From: JBBQXY01 sp051004815
Lineage (GTDB): Bacteria; Chloroflexota; Ktedonobacteria; Ktedonobacterales; Ktedonobacteraceae
Reading direction: 5' to 3'
Assembly: GCA_051004815.1 (NCBI GenBank)
Contig: JBPCJY010000270.1
Span: 1-21,449, forward strand
DNA length: 21,449 bases
Shown here: piece after piece, positions 14,860-21,449 of the stretch
Position numbering within the stretch: position 1 is the first letter of the stretch
Layout of the letters: every line of letters starts with the position of its first letter
Program-made: the position numbers and the translations under genes
Notes under the pieces: model-generated
The model's input: the letters and a program-made list of their open reading frames with translations, nothing else
The model's database searches: none
Told to the model about the DNA's origin: nothing

Positions 14860-15732
14860 ATGACCCAACATCAACCATATGACCATGCCTTGAAATCGTT
14901 AATGGGCGATCACGCCGCAGAGATCATCCCACAACTCTTACCCGACACCGAAGTTATCCGTGAGCAAAACGTGGAAATCAAGCGCGAACTGCTGCATGCT
15001 GACCTCGTCTATCTGGTAAATTACAGGGGTGAAGCCCATACCCTGAACCTGGAATTGCAAACCAATGCTGATGAAGACATGGCACTGCGCATGTTACGCT
15101 ACCATGTCGAATTGCTCATTGCCTATCGGCTCCCCGTCCTCTCCGTTGTGTTATACTTGTTTGAGGCGAACATTCCAGAATCGCCTTTTCGTGAAACCAG
15201 TGACAACGCGAAAGAAGAGCTTCTGACGTTACATTATCAGGTACTCACTCTTTGGACACTTGATGCCAGAGAATATGTCGAAAAGCGGCTCATCGTTATG
15301 TATACCTTTTTATCAGCGATGAAAGGAGCAAATGCTTCATTGCTCATACAAGCACTGGAGGAGATGAAGCAACATTACACGCAACCTGAGTTTGTCCGTC
15401 ACGCCAGTCGGTTTAGAACCATCTTAAACCGATCAAACACTATCTCGATGCAAGACAAGCGCATTGTGGAGGACTATATGGAATACCACTACGATAGCCT
15501 GCTAGATGAAGACCCAGAGGTTAAAGAGCGGGTTGCCAGAGGCAAGATTGAGGCCTTGCAAGAAATGGCTATGGAAGTAGTAAACGATCAATATCCTACT
15601 TTAGCCGAATTGGCACAGGAGCGTGTGCTACTTATCAAGCAACCTGAAATGCTACGTCAACTGGTAAAACAAATTTATAAAGCTCCCGACGAATCTACTG
15701 CTCGCTGGGTACTCAATACATTCGCGGCTTGA
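14860..15732 (+). CDS. Rpn-family PD-(D/E)XK recombination-promoting nuclease-like protein
   Basis: This 290-residue protein has an opening, 'YDHALKSLMGDHAAEIIPQLL', and a core, 'LLHADLVYLVNYRGEAHTLNLELQ', that match the Rpn/transposase_31-type PD-(D/E)XK families. D48 and E65-L-Q67 form the likely metal-binding D...ExQ active site. Rpn proteins in E. coli are DNA endonucleases that raise RecA-independent recombination. Function here is inferred from the fold. The C-terminal half is helical ('RIVEDYMEYHYDSLLDEDPE', then a long charged helix). An AGAGGTG ribosome binding site lies 7 bases before the ATG. The gene sits between divergent gltB and ppc, and a decayed copy about 91% alike by eye starts at 21150, showing that it duplicates and moves. 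Confidence 0.8.
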   Translation: MTQHQPYDHALKSLMGDHAAEIIPQLLPDTEVIREQNVEIKRELLHADLVYLVNYRGEAHTLNLELQTNADEDMALRMLRYHVELLIAYRLPVLSVVLYLFEANIPESPFRETSDNAKEELLTLHYQVLTLWTLDAREYVEKRLIVMYTFLSAMKGANASLLIQALEEMKQHYTQPEFVRHASRFRTILNRSNTISMQDKRIVEDYMEYHYDSLLDEDPEVKERVARGKIEALQEMAMEVVNDQYPTLAELAQERVLLIKQPEMLRQLVKQIYKAPDESTARWVLNTFAA

Positions 15733-15741
15733 TTCTTGATT

Positions 15742-15770
15742 AGGGAACGTAGCTAGAGAAAAGTTTCCCT
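15742..15770 (+). terminator. weak hairpin terminator after the Rpn gene
   Basis: AGGGAA (15742-15747) and TTCCCT (15765-15770) can pair around a 17-base loop, followed by TTT. The stem is short and the T run brief, so this may be a weak terminator or chance. It lies 10 bases after the Rpn stop. Confidence 0.35.
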
Positions 15771-15857
15771 TTTGCGCTTGTCTGTCACAAAGATGTGGTG
15801 GATTGTCTCTACTGTTTTTCAAGAGAATACATCCTACTACACCAAGGAACTTTATAG

Positions 15858-18770
15858 ATGGCAGAACAAGTTGACCGCAGCGAGAAGGATGCACCCCTGC
15901 GCCAGGATATTCGCATTTTAGGGGACGCGCTGGGCAATGCTATTCAACAGCATGGCGGACGCTCCGTTTTCGAGACGGTAGAGCGACTGCGCCTGGCATG
16001 CAAACGTCTCCGTAGTTGCACTGAAACGCTTCCCCATGCCTCCAAAAGCGCGGTCACTGACCTGCACAATGAGATTGCTACACTCGATCAAGAAATTACG
16101 TCCATCGTTGAGCACTGCGATCTAGCTACCACCATTGACGTGATACGGGCCTTTACCGTATATTTTCACCTGGTGAACACTGCTGAGCAACACCAACGTA
16201 TTCGTCGGCGTCTCGCGTATGAAGCCAGCAGCACAGCCACTCCACAGCGTGGTTCACTGGCGGCTCTGGTCAGCTTTTTCAAAGAGCATGGCCTGGACGC
16301 AACCACCATACAACAACTGCTGAACCAGCTCTCTATCGAACTGGTTTTTACCGCTCATCCCACGGAGGCCACACGCCGCAGCCTGATTACCAAGTCACGT
16401 CGGATTGCCGAACTGCTGGAGCAACATGATCGCATAGAGGATATGACGCCGCGACAACGCGCAAGCTGGCAACGTGAAATGGTAAGCGTGATCTCACTGT
16501 TGTGGCGTACAGACGCGGTGCGCCATGTGCGCCCACAACCTCTTGATGAGATTAAAATGGGCGGCTATTACCTCAATGAAGTGCTCTTTGACGCGGTTCC
16601 TGAACTCTACGCCGAACTGGAACAACTACTGAGCGAAGCATACCCACAAGAGCAACTGACCGTCCCGCCTTTTCTACGCCTCGGCTCCTGGATTGGGGGC
16701 GACCAGGACGGCAATCCGAATGTTCATGCCAGTACCATGCTGGAAGCACTACACTGGCAAAGAACGCAGGTTATTGAACACTATCGCTCATCCATCCAGA
16801 ATCTGGCACAAGAGTATTCACAATCACTCAAGCACTGTTCCATTACCCGCCCATTGCAGGAAGCAATTGAGCGGGATGCCGCCCTTCTCCCAGAGTATGA
16901 TCGCGAGCTTGGTGGACAGACGGCGCAGGAACCCTACCGCCGTACGTTTTCCTTCATATGGAAACGCCTGGAGGCAACGCTATCACCGCTCGTTAGCATG
17001 GATAGCGAATCCGCTGACTATCGCGGACAGCGTGAAAGCGAAGGACAGAGAGGGCAGAGTGCTTACCACAGCGCGGAAGAGCTGCTCAATGACCTGTTGT
17101 TGGTGCAACATAGCCTGTTAGCCGATGGCGAACAACAGATTGCCCAGGGACAACTCGCCACCCTGATCCGTCAGGTACAAGTCTTTGGATTTTATTTCGC
17201 GGCCCTGGATGTGCGACAACATAGCGAACGCCATGCCGCCGCACTGGCTGAACTGCTTCAAGTCACTGGTTTGCTAGCTGTTGATTATAGCCAACTCGAC
17301 GAGACTGAACGCGTGAAAGTAGTCAACAACCTGCTCAGCGATCCTCGTGTCTTACCACGTCATGGACTCCGGTTCAGCGCGGAGACCGAGCATATCCTGC
17401 ACACCTTCGAGGCTATTCGCTCGGCACGCGAGGAGTTCGGGGAAAAAGCTATTTCTTGCTATATCATCAGCATGACCCGCAATGTCAGCGACCTGCTCGT
17501 AGTGCAGTTCTTTTGCAAAGAGGCAGGGATTACTGCTCTGCCTATTGTGCCGCTCTTCGAGACGATTGACGATCTCCGTTCATGCGCTGCTATCCTGGAG
17601 CGTGCCTTTACCCATCCCAACTATCAGGCATGGCTCGCCACATGCTCTAACCAGCAACAAGTTATGCTCGGCTATTCCGATAGCAGCAAGGATGGCGGCA
17701 TTCTGACCTCCAGTTGGGAACTATATCTGGCGCAAATCCGCCTGGCCGCACTTGGCACACGCTATGGTGTTGGTATTACCCTCTTTCATGGTCGCGGCGG
17801 AGCGATTGGACGTGGTGGCGGCCCTATTTACGAGGCTGTCCTGGGACAACCCGCTGGTACCGTCAATGGGCGTATTCGCGTCACCGAACAAGGCGAAATG
17901 CTCTCGTTTAAGTATGGGCTGCACGCGATTGCGCTACGTAATATGGAACTCGTCGTGGTGGGGGTCGCGCAGTCAAGTATGCCAGCAACCTATCAACAGC
18001 AGGCGCAGTTACACCCCGCGCAGGAGTGGTTAGATATCCTGTACCACCTGTCAGCACACGCCTTCACATGTTATCAGAACTTGATCTATCATAACCCCGA
18101 CTTTTTGCCATTTTTTGAACAGGCGACCCCCATCCTTGAGTTAGGGTGGCTCAACATCGGTTCGCGGCCCGCCCGTCGTACCAGCGGACGTGGCATTGAG
18201 GAGCTACGGGCCATCCCCTGGGTCTTCTCCTGGATGCAGAGTCGCTATGTGCTGCCAAGCTGGTATGGCGTGGGCAGTGCGTTGGAAGCATATCATGCAG
18301 AGCATCCGGAAAGTCTGGCGCAACTCCAGGAAATGTACCGATCATGGCCGTTTTTACGCGCCTTCCTGGACAACCTGCAAATGACACTCTCCAAAGCGGA
18401 TATGCATATCGCCCATCACTACGCGCTATTGGTGGAAAATGAAGCGTTACGTGAACGCGTCTCTAGCGAGATTGTGCAAGAATACGAACGCACACAGCGC
18501 ATGCTATTGCACATTGTAGGTGGCGAAGCCCTGCTCGACACTTCTCCTGTTCTCCAACGTTCCATACGCTTGCGCAATCCCTATGTTGACCCACTCAGTT
18601 ACTTCCAGGTCTCGTTGTTGCGCCGACTACGCGCTGCTGGTGGCCCCCTGATCTTCGATGAACTGGCGCAAGAGACCGCCACTGAGCAGGAACGGGAACG
18701 TGCCAAACTCACCTACGCCGTCCTGCTCACGATTAATGGCATTGCCGCCGGAGTACGGAATACGGGGTAG
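15858..18770 (+). CDS. ppc: phosphoenolpyruvate carboxylase
   Basis: This 970-residue cytosolic enzyme combines PEP with bicarbonate to give oxaloacetate, refilling the citric acid cycle. The bacterial-type signature set is complete: catalytic H167 in 'VFTAHPTEATRRS', 'GSWIGGDQDGNPNV' (276-289), 'GYSDSSKDGG' (605-614) with K611, the mobile loop 'FHGRGGAIGRGGGP' (643-656) with H644 and R646, and the conserved end 'GIAAGVRNTG' at the exact C-terminus. Length is slightly above the roughly 880-930 usual in bacteria; an insert at about 383-403 ('SESADYRGQRESEGQRGQSA') accounts for part of this. The ATG has AAGGA about 10 bases upstream. It is monocistronic, 125 bases after the Rpn gene, and divergent from gltB, with which it shares a role in feeding 2-oxoglutarate to glutamate. 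Confidence 0.97.
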   Translation: MAEQVDRSEKDAPLRQDIRILGDALGNAIQQHGGRSVFETVERLRLACKRLRSCTETLPHASKSAVTDLHNEIATLDQEITSIVEHCDLATTIDVIRAFTVYFHLVNTAEQHQRIRRRLAYEASSTATPQRGSLAALVSFFKEHGLDATTIQQLLNQLSIELVFTAHPTEATRRSLITKSRRIAELLEQHDRIEDMTPRQRASWQREMVSVISLLWRTDAVRHVRPQPLDEIKMGGYYLNEVLFDAVPELYAELEQLLSEAYPQEQLTVPPFLRLGSWIGGDQDGNPNVHASTMLEALHWQRTQVIEHYRSSIQNLAQEYSQSLKHCSITRPLQEAIERDAALLPEYDRELGGQTAQEPYRRTFSFIWKRLEATLSPLVSMDSESADYRGQRESEGQRGQSAYHSAEELLNDLLLVQHSLLADGEQQIAQGQLATLIRQVQVFGFYFAALDVRQHSERHAAALAELLQVTGLLAVDYSQLDETERVKVVNNLLSDPRVLPRHGLRFSAETEHILHTFEAIRSAREEFGEKAISCYIISMTRNVSDLLVVQFFCKEAGITALPIVPLFETIDDLRSCAAILERAFTHPNYQAWLATCSNQQQVMLGYSDSSKDGGILTSSWELYLAQIRLAALGTRYGVGITLFHGRGGAIGRGGGPIYEAVLGQPAGTVNGRIRVTEQGEMLSFKYGLHAIALRNMELVVVGVAQSSMPATYQQQAQLHPAQEWLDILYHLSAHAFTCYQNLIYHNPDFLPFFEQATPILELGWLNIGSRPARRTSGRGIEELRAIPWVFSWMQSRYVLPSWYGVGSALEAYHAEHPESLAQLQEMYRSWPFLRAFLDNLQMTLSKADMHIAHHYALLVENEALRERVSSEIVQEYERTQRMLLHIVGGEALLDTSPVLQRSIRLRNPYVDPLSYFQVSLLRRLRAAGGPLIFDELAQETATEQERERAKLTYAVLLTINGIAAGVRNTG

Positions 18771-18830
18771 GTATCTGTTATGCCCACATCACAATCACAA
18801 GCTAAGCTACGTGAATATACTTGAGCATAG

Positions 18831-18859
18831 TTGACCAAGCATTTTCCATATGGTATCAT
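18831..18859 (+). promoter_or_regulatory. promoter upstream of the ABC exporter
   Basis: TTGACC (18831-18836, one mismatch), an exact 17-base spacer and TATCAT (18854-18859, one mismatch) preceded by TGG, giving an extended -10. This is the best promoter match in the window. It would start transcription about 345 bases before the ABC start codon, so the leader is long. Confidence 0.6.
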
Positions 18860-18887
18860 TACCCCATACAGGATAGAGGTTATTATC

Positions 18888-18913
18888 TTCGGCGCATGTT
18901 TTCCCGCGCCGAA
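18888..18913 (+). promoter_or_regulatory. GC-rich hairpin in the ABC leader
   Basis: TTCGGCGC (18888-18895) and GCGCCGAA (18906-18913) form a perfect eight-base stem around a ten-base loop (ATGTTTTCCC). It lies about 22 bases downstream of the predicted transcription start and is not followed by a T run. It is therefore more likely a regulatory or stabilising 5' structure than a simple terminator. Confidence 0.5.
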
Positions 18914-18936
18914 AGTATCGGAAAGGAAATGTAAAG

Positions 18937-19017
18937 ATGCCCAAAAGCGCACGCCGCGCAACATCGATACCCAGCATGAAGGTATGGAGTTGCATCGGAG
19001 ATGCCCAGGGAACGTAG
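18937..19017 (+). CDS. possible 26-residue leader peptide
   Basis: A short frame beginning 'MPKSARRATSIPSMKVW' has GGAAAGG upstream at leader-peptide distance and lies between the hairpin and the ABC exporter. Some drug exporters of the ABC type are controlled by translation of a short leader. Nothing beyond position, ribosome binding site and promoter supports that here, so a chance frame remains likely. Confidence 0.22.
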   Translation: MPKSARRATSIPSMKVWSCIGDAQGT

Positions 19018-19212
19018 ACGCTGAGATAGCATTTCGCGTCATACTGTTCTCGATCACTTGAAAACGCATCTTCCTTTCAACCTCCATAAGCCACGCCTCC
19101 ACCAAGATGGTCTTGCCTTCCACTTCACTCCCTCTTATGCTGGTGTTCTCTGTCGCGCATCCTCACCTATTGACTCCGCCCATTTGCAATCTGCGATTGT
19201 TTGAACACTACC

Positions 19213-21060
19213 ATGAGGAGCATCCCTTTGCATTCAACCGATTCGACCACGAAAGAATCGCCAAAGCAGCCCGCGGCGAATGATCTTCCCGTGGCAAAAG
19301 CTGGCTATGCATCCAGCACGCCTGTGCGTTCGCGCGGCAAGAAGTTCTTATCGTACTACAAACCATACCTGGGCTTGTTTTTCGCGGACATGGCCTGCGC
19401 ACTTATAGTATCGGTGATTACGCTGCTACTCCCATTATGCGCACGGTACATCACCAAAAACATCTTAGAAGGTAATACGCCTCAAGATCTCAACCAGATT
19501 TATCTGATGGGCGCGCTCATGGTCGCGTTGGTTGGTATCCAATTACTGTGTACCATGTTCATCGACTTTCAAGGGCATATGATGGGTGCCAGGATGGAAA
19601 GCGACATGCGCAATGAATTATTCGAGCAGTATCAAAAGCTATCGTTTCGCTTTTATGATGAACAACGCACCGGCCAATTAATGACCCGGCTTACCAATGA
19701 TACATTCGCAATGAGCGAGTTATATCATCATGGTCCTGAGGATATCGTTGTTACCAGTTTGACGGTCACTGGTGCCTTCATTATCTTGCTGCAGGTCAAT
19801 GTTGCGCTTACCTTGATCGTCTTTCTCTTTGTGCCAATGATGGCTGTGCATGCGCTGTATTTCAATAAAAAGATGAATAAGGCACTACGCAGCAGCAAGG
19901 ATAGAATCGGTGATATCAATACGCAAGTTGAAGATACGCTTGCGGGCATCAGAGTGGTAAAATCATTTACCAACGAAGATATTGAAAAAAGAAAGTTCGC
20001 CTATGCAAACAATCGTTTTCTCGCCAGCCGCAGAGATGGCTATAAAAGTGAAATGTACTTTTCCAGCGGATTACTTGCCTTCACTCAGCTCATTACCATC
20101 GCTGTAATCATCTTTGGTAGCATCGCTATTGTTCACGCTTCCTTGGATTTAGCTGATTTGCTCACCTACTTATTATGTATTAGTATCCTCATCGATCCAA
20201 TTCAGAAATTAGTCAATTTTGGCAGGCTCTATCAGGAAGGAATTACCGGATTTCATCGGTTTATGGATATGATGGAGGTGGTGCCCGATCTACAAGACGC
20301 GGCAGATGCGATTGATCTGACACAGGTTCGAGGTAATGTGGAGTTTAAAGATGTCAGCTTCAAGTATAAAGAAGATCATCAGTATGTCGTGAAGAACCTC
20401 TCGCTGGAGATACAAGCCGGCGAATACGTTGCCTTAGTCGGGTCTTCCGGCGTTGGCAAAACAACGCTCTGCTCGTTAATTCCACGTTTCTACGATGTAA
20501 ATGCGGGAAAAATACTGCTGGATGGGCAGGATATTCGAGATGTTACCTTGCGTTCATTACGAAGGAATATTGGTATTGTCCAGCAAGATGTCTATTTGTT
20601 TGCTGGGACCGTTGCGGACAATATCCGCTACGGGAAACTCGACGCCAGTAGGCAAGAAATCATTGACGCGGCTAAACAGGCGCACGCGCATGATTTTATC
20701 ATGGCGTTCCCGGATGGCTATGACACGGATATCGGTCAACGCGGCGTAAGGCTCTCAGGCGGGCAAAAGCAACGCTTGAGTATCGCACGCGTCTTCCTCA
20801 AAAATCCCCCTGTTCTCATTTTTGATGAAGCGACGAGCGCGCTGGATAATGAAAGTGAAAAGGCTGTGCAGGATGCATTGGAAAAGTTAGCCGACAACCG
20901 CACAACGCTTGTCATCGCCCATCGTTTGTCAACCATCCGCAATGCCCAAAGGATAGTGGTGTTATCTGACACCGGGATCGGTGAACAGGGCACGCATGCG
21001 GAGTTAATCGCATTGAATGGCGTCTATGCAAACTTGTACAACATGCAATCAAAAATATGA
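19213..21060 (+). CDS. ABC exporter half-transporter (membrane plus ATPase)
   Basis: This protein of about 615 residues combines a six-helix exporter membrane domain (about 50-340) and an ATPase domain (about 374-615). It should work as a homo- or heterodimer to export lipids, peptides or drugs. The ATPase motifs are all intact: Walker A 'GSSGVGKT', Q-loop 'IVQQD', signature 'LSGGQKQRLS', Walker B 'VLIFDE', 'SALD' D-loop, and H-loop 'IAHRLS'. The start is uncertain. The ATG at 19213 lacks a ribosome binding site, while GAGGAG (19215-19220) sits exactly 7 bases before an in-frame TTG at 19228; a TTG at 19201 is also open. The extra N-terminal 45 residues before the first helix are polar and disordered. 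No partner half-transporter is adjacent, and the substrate cannot be told. Confidence 0.92.
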   Translation: MRSIPLHSTDSTTKESPKQPAANDLPVAKAGYASSTPVRSRGKKFLSYYKPYLGLFFADMACALIVSVITLLLPLCARYITKNILEGNTPQDLNQIYLMGALMVALVGIQLLCTMFIDFQGHMMGARMESDMRNELFEQYQKLSFRFYDEQRTGQLMTRLTNDTFAMSELYHHGPEDIVVTSLTVTGAFIILLQVNVALTLIVFLFVPMMAVHALYFNKKMNKALRSSKDRIGDINTQVEDTLAGIRVVKSFTNEDIEKRKFAYANNRFLASRRDGYKSEMYFSSGLLAFTQLITIAVIIFGSIAIVHASLDLADLLTYLLCISILIDPIQKLVNFGRLYQEGITGFHRFMDMMEVVPDLQDAADAIDLTQVRGNVEFKDVSFKYKEDHQYVVKNLSLEIQAGEYVALVGSSGVGKTTLCSLIPRFYDVNAGKILLDGQDIRDVTLRSLRRNIGIVQQDVYLFAGTVADNIRYGKLDASRQEIIDAAKQAHAHDFIMAFPDGYDTDIGQRGVRLSGGQKQRLSIARVFLKNPPVLIFDEATSALDNESEKAVQDALEKLADNRTTLVIAHRLSTIRNAQRIVVLSDTGIGEQGTHAELIALNGVYANLYNMQSKI

Positions 21061-21088
21061 GACCGGATTCATAGGAATGGCCATGCTC

Positions 21089-21117
21089 TTGTACGCTAAA
21101 CCGGGATATGCTATGAT
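21089..21117 (+). promoter_or_regulatory. retained promoter of the broken Rpn copy
   Basis: TTGTAC (21089-21094), a 17-base spacer and TATGAT (21112-21117), the same layout as in front of the intact Rpn gene at 14799. It may still drive a short non-coding or truncated transcript from just after the ABC exporter. Confidence 0.4.
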
Positions 21118-21149
21118 CTGCACAAGAAATATGGCAGAGGTATTCTACA

Positions 21150-21322
21150 TTGACCCAACATCAATCGTATGACCATGCGTTGAAATCGTTAATGGGCGAT
21201 CACGCCGCGGAGATCATCCCCAACTCTTACCCGACACCGAAGTCGTCCGTGAGCAAAACGTAGAAATCAAGCGCGAAATGCTGCGCGCTGACCTCGTTTA
21301 TCTGGTACAATACAAGGGTGAA
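21150..21322 (+). pseudogene. decayed 5' fragment of an Rpn-family nuclease gene
   Basis: From 21106 this stretch aligns with 14816-15033 at about 20 differences over some 217 bases by eye. Three lesions are visible. The start ATG has become TTG (21150). One base is missing in the CCC-A-CAAC region near 21221, shifting the frame so that translation would end at the TAG at 21261-21263 after 37 codons. Similarity stops near 21322, leaving only about the first 58 of 290 codons. Substitutions elsewhere in the fragment are scattered, many of them silent, so the copy probably functioned before it decayed. Confidence 0.88.
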
Positions 21323-21449
21323 ACCGTTCTCTGCTTTAGGGACATCTATTGACATCCCCTCTACAGTTCCTCTTTCCTCCACCCGTGCGTAATTTCTTAC
21401 GTCTTACCAGATGTCCAGAGGCGTCAATTCCCCTCGAACTGAGGGTACT
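21323..21449 (-). mobile_element. probable insertion sequence end, possibly IS200/IS605-type tnpB 3' end
   Basis: Similarity to the intact Rpn gene stops abruptly here and new sequence begins (ACCGTTCTCTGC...). Read on the minus strand from the window edge, a frame ends 'VPSVRGELTPLDIW' at a stop near 21404-21406. It is followed by about 80 non-coding bases up to the junction. A short hairpin (CCCTC/GAGGG, about 21434-21447) overlaps the frame end. A coding end followed by a short structured non-coding end, with no inverted terminal repeat or target duplication visible, would fit a TnpB-carrying element. The coding part is too short to confirm any family. Confidence 0.35.

Larger units (their letters stand above)
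18771..19212. other. leader region upstream of the ABC exporter
   Basis: No full-length gene is supported. The stretch holds, in order, a near-consensus promoter (18831-18859), a GC-rich hairpin (18888-18913), and a 26-codon frame with a ribosome binding site (18937-19017). A pyrimidine-rich tract follows, up to the ABC gene. This order resembles a transcribed regulatory leader. Longer frames on either strand cross the promoter and hairpin and have no recognisable domain. Confidence 0.45.

Noticed and set aside
18831..19061. 76-codon plus-strand frame in the ABC leader
   Set aside because: Its start falls inside the -35 hexamer of the predicted promoter, so it would not be on that transcript, and it has no ribosome binding site.
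18713..19123. 136-codon minus-strand frame after ppc
   Set aside because: It overlaps the ppc 3' end, the best promoter and the hairpin, and its translation matches no family I know.

Overview
The window looks like chromosome from a Chloroflexota bacterium, most likely of the Ktedonobacteria type. I infer this from the mix of products (DUF6062-type protein, DUF5666-type lipoprotein, Uma2 and Rpn nucleases, PIN toxin, GltB, PEP carboxylase) and the moderate GC content. No rRNA, tRNA or taxonomic marker is present, so the assignment is tentative.

Layout. Positions 1-4700 look accessory. They hold a GC-rich imperfect hairpin, an excisionase-like HTH gene followed by a complete tyrosine recombinase, a 450-base gene-free stretch, a sulfotransferase, and a leftward three-gene operon (DUF3467-like protein, unknown protein, PIN-domain nuclease). 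Positions 4987-9786 carry ordinary single genes: a lipoprotein, a membrane-anchored J-domain zinc-ribbon protein, a DUF6062-like cysteine/histidine protein, a Uma2 nuclease with a repeated charged tail, and a zinc-type CDF exporter with a very His-rich N-terminus. Positions 9870-18770 form the metabolic core: glutamate synthase large subunit (leftward) and PEP carboxylase (rightward), separated by an Rpn-family nuclease gene. Positions 18771-21060 are a structured leader region and an ABC exporter half-transporter. From 21089 to the end lies a decayed second copy of the Rpn gene, with its promoter retained, broken by a frameshift and then by what looks like the end of an insertion sequence.

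How the genes relate. GltB and PEP carboxylase both serve nitrogen assimilation and carbon supply: PEP carboxylase makes oxaloacetate that feeds 2-oxoglutarate, and GltB uses 2-oxoglutarate and glutamine to make glutamate. They are transcribed divergently from a shared region that an Rpn gene has apparently entered. The small subunit gene gltD is not in the window. The xis-int pair, the PIN operon, the duplicated Rpn gene and the putative insertion sequence end mark both flanks as recombination-prone.

I found no clearly new multi-gene system. The items most worth a second look are the DUF3467-like/unknown/PIN operon, the 36-base direct repeat with a 35-base spacer that holds the stop codons of both cdf and gltB, the promoter-hairpin-small ORF leader before the ABC exporter, and the broken Rpn copy with its adjoining mobile element end.
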